13,159 nucleotides of DNA, from assembly GCA_050014795.1 (NCBI GenBank), contig JBEKCQ010000102.1, forward strand, positions 1 through 13,159. Direction: 5' to 3'. The notes under the pieces were generated by a model, which was not told the DNA's origin, searched no databases, and saw only the letters and a program-made list of their open reading frames with translations. Of this stretch, positions 7,295-13,159 are shown in pieces; position 1 is the first letter of the stretch; each line of letters opens with the position of its first letter. The stretch is from JALHUF01 sp050014795. GTDB lineage: Bacteria > Acidobacteriota > Terriglobia > UBA7540. A program made the translations under genes and the position numbers.

Positions 7295-7319
7295 AATTTC
7301 TTCTCCAATGAGAGCAGCC

Positions 7320-7348
7320 ATTCTAGAGGTCGATGAAGTCTGGCACAA
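7320..7348 (-). promoter_or_regulatory. Candidate promoter for the P1 peptidase gene
   Basis: Reading the minus strand, TTGTGC (7348-7343, 3 of 6 to -35) and TAGAAT (7325-7320, 5 of 6 to -10) are 17 bp apart. Transcription would begin about 20 nt before the ATG at 7294. The weak -35 keeps this tentative. Confidence 0.4.
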
Positions 7349-7379
7349 GCGCGGGAGTCTGGCAGGCCCGATTCGCCGG

Positions 7380-7408
7380 TTGAAACGCGGCGGCGGTGCG
7401 TCTATGCT
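7380..7408 (+). promoter_or_regulatory. Sigma-70-like promoter for the APC permease gene
   Basis: TTGAAA (7380-7385, 5 of 6) and TATGCT (7403-7408, 4 of 6) are spaced by 17 bp. Transcription would start near 7415, about 18 nt before the ATG at 7433, with AAGG in between as ribosome site. Together with the minus-strand candidate at 7320-7348 it makes a back-to-back promoter pair. Confidence 0.5.
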
Positions 7409-7432
7409 GCTCTGCCGCCTCAAGGCAGTGCA

Positions 7433-8731
7433 ATGACTGATCCGAAACAATCCGGCCTCGTGCGCGCCATCGGGCGCTGGAGCCTGACCGCTCTGGTGCT
7501 GAACTCGATCATCGGGAGTGGAATCTTCGGGCTTCCTTCGGTGGTGGCCGGGCTGGTGGGGCAGGCAAGCGTCTTCGCCTATCTCGTGGCGGCAGCCGGA
7601 GTGGGCGTCATCATGGCCTGCTTCGCGGAGGTTGGCTCGCGCTTCCGCGAGGCGGGGGGCCCCTATCTCTATGCGCGCGAGGCTTTCGGGCGCTTTGCGG
7701 GGATTCAGATCGCCTGGCTGGCGTGGCTGGTACGGCTGACCGGCGCCGCGGCCAATGCCAATCTTTTCGTCCTTTATCTGGCCGAATTCTGGGCGCCAGC
7801 CACGCAGCGGATTCCGCGCTTGGTAGTGCTCACGTTGCTCGTGGGTTTGCTCGCGGCGATCAACTATCGGGGCGTGAGCGCCGGGGCGCAGTTGAGCAAC
7901 GTCTTTGCCGCGGCGAAGATCTTGTCGCTCGGGGTGTTCGTGGCCGTGGGGATTTTCTTTCTGCGCGCGAGCCCGGCCGCGGCGCCTTCCGCAGCGACAA
8001 GCGGAGCGTGGCTCGATGCGGTGCTGGTGCTGGTCTTCGCCTTCGGCGGGTTCGAGGCGGCGCTGATTCCCATGGGTGAAGTCAAAGACCCGCGGCGGGA
8101 CGTTCCGTTTTCACTCTTCACCGCGCTGATTGTGACCACGCTGCTCTACACGCTCATTCAGGTAGTGGTCATGGGCGTTCTGGCGGCGCCCGAGAGAACG
8201 GATCGCCCGCTGGCCGCTGCCGCGTCCGCGTTCCTGGGCCAACCGGGGGCGGTGCTGATGACCCTGGGCGCGCTGATCTCGGTTTACGGTTACCTGAGCG
8301 GCATGATGCTCAACACGCCGCGACTCACTTTTGCCCTGGCCGAGCGCGAGGACCTTCCTCCGCTCCTCGCTGCCGTGCATCCGCGCTTTCGCACCCCGCA
8401 TGTTTCCATCGTCTTGTTCGGATTGTTAGTGTGGGGCTTGGCCGTGGCGGGAACCTTCCGCTGGAATCTCACGCTTTCGGCGGTGGCCCGCCTCTTCACC
8501 TACGCGGCAACCTGTGCCGCAGTCCTGGCGCTGCGGAAGAAGCGGCCAACTGAAGCCGCCTTTCGCCTGCCGGCGGGGCCGGTGTTTGCCGTGTTGGGAG
8601 TCGCGTTTACGCTCGTGGTTGTGACCCGCATGGGCCGCACCGAGTTGCTGATTATCGCCGCCACGGCCGCCATCGCCCTGGTGAACTGGCTCTGGGCCCG
8701 GCGCGCGCGGGGTGAAAGCACCCCGCGATGA
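7433..8731 (+). CDS. APC-superfamily amino acid permease
   Basis: A 432-residue, strongly hydrophobic inner-membrane protein with about 12 predicted membrane helices, the normal size and layout for amino acid/polyamine/organocation transporters. The first helix carries NSIIGSGIFGLP (24-35), the unwound glycine-rich segment that binds the amino group and carboxylate of the substrate. The FREAGGPYLYAREAFG loop (71-86) is the equally typical [AS]GGPYxY motif, and FAFGGFEAALIPMGEVKDPRRDVP is the conserved helix 6 and loop. The substrate is probably an amino acid but cannot be specified. The ATG is preceded by AAGG at 8 bases. It is divergent from the P1 peptidase. The last codons lie in a strong hairpin (8706-8727). 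Confidence 0.93.
   Translation: MTDPKQSGLVRAIGRWSLTALVLNSIIGSGIFGLPSVVAGLVGQASVFAYLVAAAGVGVIMACFAEVGSRFREAGGPYLYAREAFGRFAGIQIAWLAWLVRLTGAAANANLFVLYLAEFWAPATQRIPRLVVLTLLVGLLAAINYRGVSAGAQLSNVFAAAKILSLGVFVAVGIFFLRASPAAAPSAATSGAWLDAVLVLVFAFGGFEAALIPMGEVKDPRRDVPFSLFTALIVTTLLYTLIQVVVMGVLAAPERTDRPLAAAASAFLGQPGAVLMTLGALISVYGYLSGMMLNTPRLTFALAEREDLPPLLAAVHPRFRTPHVSIVLFGLLVWGLAVAGTFRWNLTLSAVARLFTYAATCAAVLALRKKRPTEAAFRLPAGPVFAVLGVAFTLVVVTRMGRTELLIIAATAAIALVNWLWARRARGESTPR
8706..8727 (+). terminator. Strong hairpin across the end of the permease gene
   Basis: CGCGGGGTG (8706-8714) and CACCCCGCG (8719-8727) are perfect complements around an AAAG loop, a 9-bp GC-rich stem that covers the last codons and ends at the first base of the final TGA. 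There is no downstream T tract, so it is not a classical intrinsic terminator; it may still slow transcription or protect the 3' end of the message. Confidence 0.4.
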
Positions 8732-8947
8732 GTCTTGGCGGACAGCGCGTGAGCTGGGTCGCGCCCTGAATCCTCAGCAGCCTCATCGGCCCCCTGTTTT
8801 CCCACTGTCCCGACCCAAGGGAATGGCATGACAATTAGTCATATCGTGGCCTAAGCTATCTTGCGGCAAATAAAGGAGTTGCCATCCAAAGCCACAAGCC
8901 TCTGGTCAAAGTGGGGGCTGAGGGAGCCTCCCCTGTGGAAAAACCAC

Positions 8948-8963
8948 TGTCCGGAAACGGACA
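8948..8963. promoter_or_regulatory. Perfect palindrome with GAAA loop, operator- or hairpin-like
   Basis: TGTCCG-GAAA-CGGACA is a 6-bp perfect inverted repeat with a 4-base centre. As DNA it has the form of a dimeric regulator site; as RNA it is a stem closed by a GNRA tetraloop. An outer inverted repeat (AAACCAC near 8941, GTGGTTT near 8992) surrounds it. No gene starts within 500 bp downstream, so a target is not obvious. Confidence 0.4.
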
Positions 8964-9169
8964 CTTGAAGGGAAAAACGCGGGCCCGGAGTGGTGGTTTA
9001 GACTAGATGTCAAGGCTAGTAATTGGAGCTGAGAAACGGGGGGCAGGGAACGGGGAATGGAGAATTGAAGATTGGCGATTGATGATTGCCGATTGTTCAA
9101 AGGCAGTGACCAGTGACAGGAAGAAGGCAGGAGTCGGAAGTCAGGGGTCAGAAGCAAGCAGGATGAGGG

Positions 9170-9224
9170 AACAAGGAACAAGGAACAAGGAACAAGGAAC
9201 AAGGAACAAGGAACAAGGAACAGG
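9170..9224. repeat. Heptamer tandem array, AACAAGG x7 plus a partial copy
   Basis: Seven exact copies of AACAAGG run from 9170 to 9218, followed by AACAGG. The array ends a stretch of degenerate purine-rich sequence. Since 7 is not a multiple of 3, each frame reads a 7-residue repeat after three units, so apparent ORFs across it are artefacts. Confidence 0.9.
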
Positions 9225-9282
9225 TTCTTCCCCTGGGTTTGTGATTACAGATTCGCCGCGCCACTCACGTAGCACGGGCAGC

Positions 9283-9320
9283 CAGGGGCGGCCCCTGTAG
9301 CGGCGGCGTCCTCGCCGTCG
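9283..9320. repeat. CCCCTG hairpin joined to a TAGCGGCGG repeat copy
   Basis: CAGGGG-CGG-CCCCTG (9283-9297) is a perfect 6-bp hairpin. It overlaps the start of TGTAGCGGCGG with a CGCCGTCG arm (9296-9320), the same unit as at 128-197 and 3183-3207 with small changes. Confidence 0.6.
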
Positions 9321-9452
9321 GCTCCTTCCGGCGATTTCATATCGTCACGCGGCATCCGCTGGCAAAGCCCACAGCCGAAACGGCCGTACTACGACAAGCC
9401 CAGCATTCCCAGACACAGGAAGCGATGCCCGCGCCACCCGCCGTTCGCGGAT

Positions 9453-9472
9453 CGCAGACCCAAGGGTCTGCG
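9453..9472. repeat. Family C hairpin fragment
   Basis: CGCAGACCC-AA-GGGTCTGCG is a perfect 9-bp stem with a 2-base centre, followed by CCAGCCCGCG. It corresponds to the inner hairpin of the copy at 4610-4660. A further short piece, TCTGCGCCAC, lies at 10291-10300 just before the end of the membrane-protein gene. Confidence 0.6.
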
Positions 9473-9575
9473 CCAGCCCGCGTTGACACTCATGCAATAA
9501 CCGGTCACAATTCTCGCAATACTGCGCCGCAAAGACGCGGCCTGGTACGTGTCGGCTGAGAAAGGATGAACCAGG

Positions 9576-10244
9576 ATGAAGACCCAAGGATTAATCTGTC
9601 GACTCGGAGTATTCTACGACGGTTCCTTTTTCTCCCATGCGCAGCGGTACTTCTACCATGAGCGGAAGGTGGGATGGTTGAGTTTTCACCCATTACACGC
9701 CTTCCTTGAGCACTTCATCAGCACGAAGGAACAGGGCTTTGCCAGCTACAAAGTTGTCTACGCCGCGTGGCATCAGGGACTTTTCTCGTCGAAGGACACG
9801 ACAGAAGAGCAACTGCGCTTCGAGCGCAACCGTTACCACGATCTTCTCCACGCGGGAGTTGAGCCGAAGTATCTGCCCATGTCGCAGAGCCAAGGGGAAA
9901 AGGGGACGGATGTTGCGTTGGCCGTGGATGCCCTGCAGACCGGACTTGATGAGAAGATTGACGTGGCGGTCCTCGTCAGCGGCGACGGAGACTTCGTTCC
10001 CCTCGTTCGCACGCTGAACAAACAGGGGGTTCGAGTTTTGGCCGCGTACTTCGACTTCACAGACAAAAGCGGAAGGAAGTGCTTCATCAACGAACGGCTC
10101 CTCAATTGCTGCAACTACTCGGTGGATATCTCAGCGCTTGACAAGAGTCGGGAATTCAAGAGTTCATTCAAGGGTCTGTTCCGAAGCCCAAGTGAGTGGA
10201 AGAACAAAAAAGAAGGTGGCCAACCAACGGATGCAGCAACGTAG
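9576..10244 (+). CDS. NYN-domain protein (LabA/DUF88-like putative RNase)
   Basis: A 222-residue cytoplasmic protein with the NYN form of the PIN nuclease fold. The acidic residues expected for metal-dependent RNA cleavage are in place: D15 in VFYDGSF, D112 in EKGTDVALAVDAL, and D137 and D139 in VLVSGDGDFVPLV. After the domain (to about 185) a lysine-rich tail follows (SSFKGLFRSPSEWKNKKEGG). Known relatives include LabA and assorted bacterial proteins with RNA-related or defence-associated roles; the actual target cannot be told. The ATG at 9576 follows AAAGGA at 9 bases; another ATG at 9567 is out of frame. GC is lower than in the left block (33/60 counted for 9781-9840). It is alone, behind 844 bp of repeat-rich DNA and convergent with the membrane-protein gene. 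Confidence 0.85.
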   Translation: MKTQGLICRLGVFYDGSFFSHAQRYFYHERKVGWLSFHPLHAFLEHFISTKEQGFASYKVVYAAWHQGLFSSKDTTEEQLRFERNRYHDLLHAGVEPKYLPMSQSQGEKGTDVALAVDALQTGLDEKIDVAVLVSGDGDFVPLVRTLNKQGVRVLAAYFDFTDKSGRKCFINERLLNCCNYSVDISALDKSREFKSSFKGLFRSPSEWKNKKEGGQPTDAAT

Positions 10245-10310
10245 CACCACTCGTGCACACGCGAGCATTCGCAGAAATCAAGAAGTTATGTCTGCGCCAC
10301 CCGCGGCGGC

Positions 10311-10967
10311 CTAGACAACCTGAGACAGCCATGCCGCTATTACATCGGGGATGCTTGCGGCCGTGACGCCGAGAAACAGCCAGAATAAACCGACCTCCTC
10401 CAGATGTAGTCCGCCAATCGCCACCTCTTCGATTTTGCGTGCCGTTTTCTCGTCCGCCACTCGGCGCTCCTGACTCTCGCGCTCAATGCTCTCTTTTACA
10501 GTGCCGAGTTCTTGCCGGACCCCTTGAAGTCTGGTGTCTAGTTCGTCTCGCAGAAGCTTAAGGTTCTCCTCAAGTATTGATACTCGCTCATCCAATGTAG
10601 CTCCTGGCCTGACGCTACGAATCAAGCGCGCGTCTCCTGTGACCATCCCGAAGGCCCCGGCCGACGCCTGGAGAGAAATGGGTTTTGGACCGGTGAATGC
10701 GGCCGCCAACCGCCGTAGCCAACTGAGGATCCCTGCACGCAGTGAAGGCCGGTCAAACATTCGACGCATCTGTCGGAGCCCGTATGCAACCGTCGACAGA
10801 CCTAAGATCTGGAGCATTGTCCCTGAGTAACGGACAGCGGTGGTGAGCGTGGTTGACAAAAGCCAGCCCGTCATGAATGCCAAGATCACTCCGCCGAGGG
10901 CCAGCCATATCGGCCAAGCGTCCCTTAAAACCGCGGTCAGTGTTCGCCAGCGAACGGTTAGCCTCAT
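10311..10967 (-). CDS. Membrane protein with central coiled coil, unknown function
   Basis: A 218-residue protein. Two hydrophobic segments near the start (about 18-38 and 47-63) form membrane helices, and a third lies near the end (about 191-213, GLFWLFLGVTAASIPDVIAAWL). Between them is a loop with some conserved-looking glycines, then a charged heptad-like stretch from about 125 to 182 (LDERVSILEENLKLL, LDTRLQGVRQELGTVKESIE) that should form a coiled coil. With three helices the coiled coil lies on one face of the membrane, probably the cytoplasm. I chose the ATG at 10967; the open frame goes back to 11153, but those extra residues overlap the downstream end of the methyltransferase remnant and are Arg/Pro/Ser-rich out-of-frame translation. 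The ribosome site is weak. The family is not recognised; lower GC (30/60 in 10561-10620) suggests an accessory gene. Confidence 0.7.
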   Translation of the reverse strand: MRLTVRWRTLTAVLRDAWPIWLALGGVILAFMTGWLLSTTLTTAVRYSGTMLQILGLSTVAYGLRQMRRMFDRPSLRAGILSWLRRLAAAFTGPKPISLQASAGAFGMVTGDARLIRSVRPGATLDERVSILEENLKLLRDELDTRLQGVRQELGTVKESIERESQERRVADEKTARKIEEVAIGGLHLEEVGLFWLFLGVTAASIPDVIAAWLSQVV

Positions 10968-11046
10968 ATATACGAATATCTCTAAGCGGATCAGGTAATG
11001 CGGAGTTTTTCTGCAAGCCTGCGGTTCTTCCTCTATATCGCAATGC

Positions 11047-11589
11047 CTAGAACAATCCCTCCTGTTGAGTCTTGGTCTTTCGCTCGGCTTTGGCGAAGGT
11101 TTCGACGCGGTGGGCAGGGTATTCGAGCTTCTTGCCTGCCAATAGCTCGGCAACGGTCAGGATTTGCAGGCGGGGATAGCGGCCCGGAAAGTCTTTGGAC
11201 TCGTAAAAGCCCGCGGCGGCAGCTTCGGTTAGCATGGGTTTGGTGGGCTCGCGCAGGGTAATGAGCGCGCCGATGGGCGCCTTCTCCCTTTCCAGCACGC
11301 CTTTCAAGTCACGGACGAGGTGCACGCCCACGTAGCCGCTCTTCACCTGCACGATCACCTGCTTGGCCTGGCCGCTTTTGTCGTCGAAGAAGTTGATGTA
11401 GCCGTCGATGCCGGTGTCCGCACCCTTCTTGTGGTCCTTGGCGGGCCGCGCGTTCACCAGGTCCACCGCCCACCACTCGAACTGGTGCGGGCTGATCTCC
11501 TTCAGCGCCTCCGCGCCCTGCACGTCCGTAGGCGCGCCGACGATTCGTAGGTTGGTAGCGTGAAAGCTCATGCCTGGAAAGAGCGCCAA
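11047..11589 (-). pseudogene. C-terminal piece of a DNA methyltransferase-nuclease: Mrr-like domain
   Basis: A reading of up to 180 residues that matches what I know as the C-terminal region of large site-specific DNA methyltransferases with a restriction-endonuclease-like domain. The Mrr-type PD-(D/E)xK core is visible: KKGADTGIDGYI (54-65, D58 and D62) and VIVQVKSG (78-85, the Q-x-K motif). The closing part, EREKAPIGALITL, EPTKPM, AAAAGFYES and a final GLF, is also typical. No methyltransferase motif (DPPY/F or FxGxG) is present in this piece. Possible starts are TTG at 11589 and ATG at 11571, neither with a good ribosome site, and an in-frame TAG lies just upstream in TAGCGGCGC repeat-like DNA. 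The missing front part lies on the same strand at 12509-12685. A stand-alone nuclease gene cannot be excluded, because the nuclease core looks intact. Confidence 0.7.
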
Positions 11590-11602
11590 GCGCCGCTACC
11601 CA

Positions 11603-12508
11603 CTAGATAAGCACGTCGGCAACCTTGATCGTAAATAGATAATTCTTGACCTCGCCGTTGATCTTCAACGGCATGAAAACACTGAACGTCTGTCCCTTGT
11701 ACGCCAACTCTGCTGGGGGAACCACGGGCTTACGTAGCCAGTCGCTTCCGCTCCATTCCGCGTAATCCGCCGGGTACACAATGTCCTCTATTCGCGCCGT
11801 GGGTGGGACGGTTGCTGGCGCTTGCGGTTTGTCGCGGTCATTCAATTTGATGCCTGTGTGAATGACTCTGTGGGACAGCCCAGAGAAGTCTATGAAGGCT
11901 GCTTGATCCCAGTTAATTTCAATTGCCGACTCCGTTTTGTTCTGCAATGAGAACTGAACTTGAGTCTTAACCACGGTGAACGCTATACGGATTGAATCAT
12001 CCTCATAGGCGAGGTTGTCGCTTTCCCTCGGCTTCGCTAGCGCAAAGACATATAGCAGGTCGTATCGGCTGCGTTCCTTGTCGTAAATGACGTCGAAATC
12101 TGCGATGCGTCCGGTAGGAGCATGAAATGGGCGGTACGTGATCTGCCATGGTATCGTTGCCGAGACCGGTTCCGAGGCGCCTTTTTGGAGGTTGGGAATG
12201 ACCACCGTGTTTAGAGCGCCTTCCTGGGGGGGCATCGCCGTGCCGGACTTATCCAAGAATTCCAGGTTCAGAAAGACCACCGCCCAGTTTCTGTCAGTAT
12301 TGTTGCTGATAGTTCCGGAAAATGACACAGAGTAGGCGTCCTGAGTAAGGGACAGGTCCTGGAGGATGAACTTTCCGTATTCCGTCGGGAGTTCGATTCG
12401 GTCCTTCGTAATTGGTCTCCCTTTCGGGAAGGCAACCGCTACGCCCATTAGGAAGAGGCCTGCCAAGGCCGTGCCGTGCCGAAGCCGTCTGCGATATTGA
12501 GATGACAT
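11603..12508 (-). CDS. Exported protein of unknown function, lying inside a split methyltransferase gene
   Basis: A 301-residue protein with a signal peptide (RRRLR, then TALAGLFLMGVAVAF, cleavage near residue 27). The mature part looks like two beta-sandwich halves: residues 46-125 (FILQDLSLTQDAYSVSFSGT, then NNTDRNWAVVFLNLEFLDKSG) resemble FxLYD-like domains, and 172-301 contain VQFSLQNKTESAIEINWDQA and HRVIHTGIKLNDRDKPQ. The second half recalls an uncharacterised secreted family, from memory only. Start: GAGGAGGC lies 4 bases before the ATG and overlaps the last codons of the upstream methyltransferase fragment, whose TAA directly abuts the ATG. Base composition differs sharply from both flanks: I count 26/60 and 25/60 GC in 11881-11940 and 11941-12000, against 42/60 in 11401-11460. 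That points to separate origin. No function is proposed. Confidence 0.8.
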   Translation of the reverse strand: MSSQYRRRLRHGTALAGLFLMGVAVAFPKGRPITKDRIELPTEYGKFILQDLSLTQDAYSVSFSGTISNNTDRNWAVVFLNLEFLDKSGTAMPPQEGALNTVVIPNLQKGASEPVSATIPWQITYRPFHAPTGRIADFDVIYDKERSRYDLLYVFALAKPRESDNLAYEDDSIRIAFTVVKTQVQFSLQNKTESAIEINWDQAAFIDFSGLSHRVIHTGIKLNDRDKPQAPATVPPTARIEDIVYPADYAEWSGSDWLRKPVVPPAELAYKGQTFSVFMPLKINGEVKNYLFTIKVADVLI

Positions 12509-12685
12509 TTACGCCTCCTCTTGCGCGGCGGATTCTTCGCCGCTCTTTTCCTTGAAGAGCACGTTGTAAGTGGCGCTGGAGTTGAACGGGGGGTCGAGGT
12601 AGATCAGGTCAACGCTTGCGTCGGGGACATACTCGCGGAGGATTTTCAGGTTGTCGCCGAAATAAAGCTTGTTCTTTTCGTCCAT
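12509..12685 (-). pseudogene. N-terminal piece of a DNA methyltransferase (DPPF motif)
   Basis: The 58-residue reading MDEKNKLYFGDNLKILREYV... is the standard beginning of a beta-class DNA methyltransferase (N6-adenine or N4-cytosine). It carries the GDNL stretch and the catalytic motif LIYLDPPFNS (27-36, DPPF at 31-34), then NVLFKEKSGEESAAQ. In the families I know the protein then goes on for several hundred residues through a target-recognition region to an FxGxG S-adenosylmethionine site; here it stops three codons later at a TAA. The rest cannot work alone, since the cofactor site is missing. The ATG at 12685 has no convincing ribosome site. Downstream on the same strand comes an unrelated gene and then the C-terminal piece of what is probably the same protein. 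Confidence 0.75.
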
Positions 12686-12730
12686 CTTGTCCAGAGCATA
12701 ACACAGGCAGGCGGGGATGTAGAGGCGGCC

Positions 12731-12835
12731 CACGGGCCTTGGCCCCCGTGCGAAAGGGCACGGATTTATCCGTGCCGTGAATGACGTGCAAATGATCTTT
12801 GCCTTCAGGCCCTGAAGCCGCAGCGGCTAAAGCCG
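12731..12835. repeat. Run of four different short palindromes upstream of the methyltransferase start
   Basis: In order: CACGGGCC-TT-GGCCCCCGTG (12731-12750, imperfect); GGCACGGAT-TT-ATCCGTGCC (12757-12776, perfect 9-bp arms); CTTCAGG-C-CCTGAAG (12803-12817, perfect); CGGCT-AA-AGCCG (12824-12835, perfect). The stretch 12686-12864 contains no gene that I can support. Three of the four share the design of two arms around two A or T bases, as do the palindromes in the adjoining tandem array. Confidence 0.75.
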
Positions 12836-12864
12836 GTGAAACGGAAATTGTGATGCCTTGTTTC

Positions 12865-13159
12865 GGCACGACTAAAGTCGTGCCCTTCCACAGGGCCTAA
12901 AGGCCGCAAGAGAAGATACACACCGCACGTGACGGCACGACTCAAGTCGTGCCCTTCCTCAGGGCCTGAAGGCCGCAAGAAAAGATACACACCGCACGTG
13001 ACGGCACGACTAAAGTCGTGCCCTTCCTCAGGGCCTAAAGGCCGCAAGAGAAGATACGCACCGCACGTGACGGCACGACTAAAGTCGTGCCCTTTCTCAG
13101 GGCCTGAAGGCCACAAGAGAAGATACGCACCGCACGTGACGGCACGACTGAAGTCGTGC
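12865..13159. repeat. 69-bp tandem repeat array, 4.3 copies, running off the window
   Basis: Units lie at 12865-12933, 12934-13002, 13003-13071 and 13072-13140, with 19 bp of a fifth to the edge. Each unit holds two palindromes: GGCACGACT-AA-AGTCGTGCC (unit positions 1-20) and GGCCT-AA-AGGCC (30-41). Across the copies I find seven variable columns (10, 24, 26, 35, 42, 48, 56). Columns 10 and 35 are the first loop base of each palindrome and none lies in a stem. Because 69 is divisible by 3, the minus strand stays open and reads a 23-residue repeat with GHDFSRAVTCGVY; I regard this as a by-product. There are no unique spacers. Confidence 0.9.

Larger units (their letters stand above)
8732..9575. 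other. 844-bp gene-free region rich in repeats
   Basis: No reading frame here has a plausible protein. The ORFs that exist translate simple or palindromic repeats. From left to right it contains ordinary-looking non-coding DNA (8732-8940), a perfect palindrome (8948-8963) bracketed by AAACCAC and GTGGTTT, purine-rich degenerate repeat sequence (about 9030-9170, with near-repeats of AATGGAGAATTGAAGATTGG type), a heptamer array (9170-9224), a CAGGGG-CGG-CCCCTG hairpin (9283-9297), a TAGCGGCGG repeat copy, and a family C hairpin (9453-9472). The region marks the change from core-type genes to accessory-type genes. Confidence 0.7.

Noticed and set aside
8840..8875. Sigma-54 promoter (GG...GC elements in TGGCC..TTGCGG)
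   Set aside because: The GG and GC elements are 13 bases apart where 10 are required.
9007..9300. Plus-strand ORF of 97 residues over the heptamer array
   Set aside because: The translation is the heptamer and degenerate repeats read in frame (EQGTRNK repeats); no ribosome site and no protein-like domain.
10968..11153. Longer start for the coiled-coil membrane protein
   Set aside because: The extra 62 residues overlap the nuclease-domain reading in another frame and lack hydrophobic or domain character.
12805..13116. Minus-strand ORF encoding a 23-residue repeat protein
   Set aside because: It stays open only because the repeat length is a multiple of three; the peptide follows from palindromic DNA, and there is no ribosome site or signal at its start.
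12865..13159. CRISPR array
   Set aside because: The units are directly adjacent 69-bp copies with no unique spacers; the whole unit is repeated.

Overview
The window is GC-rich in its left two thirds and carries many short dispersed inverted repeats between genes. Together with exported versions of normally cytoplasmic enzyme families (nitroreductase, P1 peptidase) and recurring intergenic palindromes, this suggests an environmental Acidobacteriota-type genome. That placement is an inference from style; there is no rRNA or marker gene here.

Left block (1-8731), metabolic and transport genes: the 3' end of an unidentified gene, an exported nitroreductase-family protein, a full-length transketolase, a small secreted protein of unknown function, a small membrane-anchored BamE-like protein (minus strand), a short gene remnant, a class I/II PLP aminotransferase (minus), an exported P1-family (DmpA-type) peptidase (minus) and, divergently, an APC-family amino acid permease. 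The P1 peptidase and the permease share a 138-bp divergent promoter region. Peptide hydrolysis outside the cytoplasm followed by amino acid uptake, with an aminotransferase nearby, would make a sensible scavenging set, but only the divergent arrangement is seen directly. Nearly every gap holds repeat sequence.

Middle (8732-9575): 844 bp without a credible gene. It contains a perfect palindrome with a GAAA loop, a heptamer tandem array and copies of the dispersed repeats.

Right block (9576-13159), accessory: a NYN-domain putative RNase, a three-helix membrane protein with a coiled coil, and what looks like one DNA methyltransferase-nuclease gene in two pieces. The N-terminal piece (DPPF motif) and the C-terminal piece (Mrr-like nuclease domain) lie in the same orientation but are separated by a complete, visibly AT-richer gene for an exported protein. 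Upstream of the methyltransferase start is a series of palindromes leading into a 69-bp tandem array that runs off the right edge. The split methyltransferase, the tandem palindrome array and the merging of repeats with TAG stop codons are the most notable observations. I see no complete known defence system and no CRISPR array.
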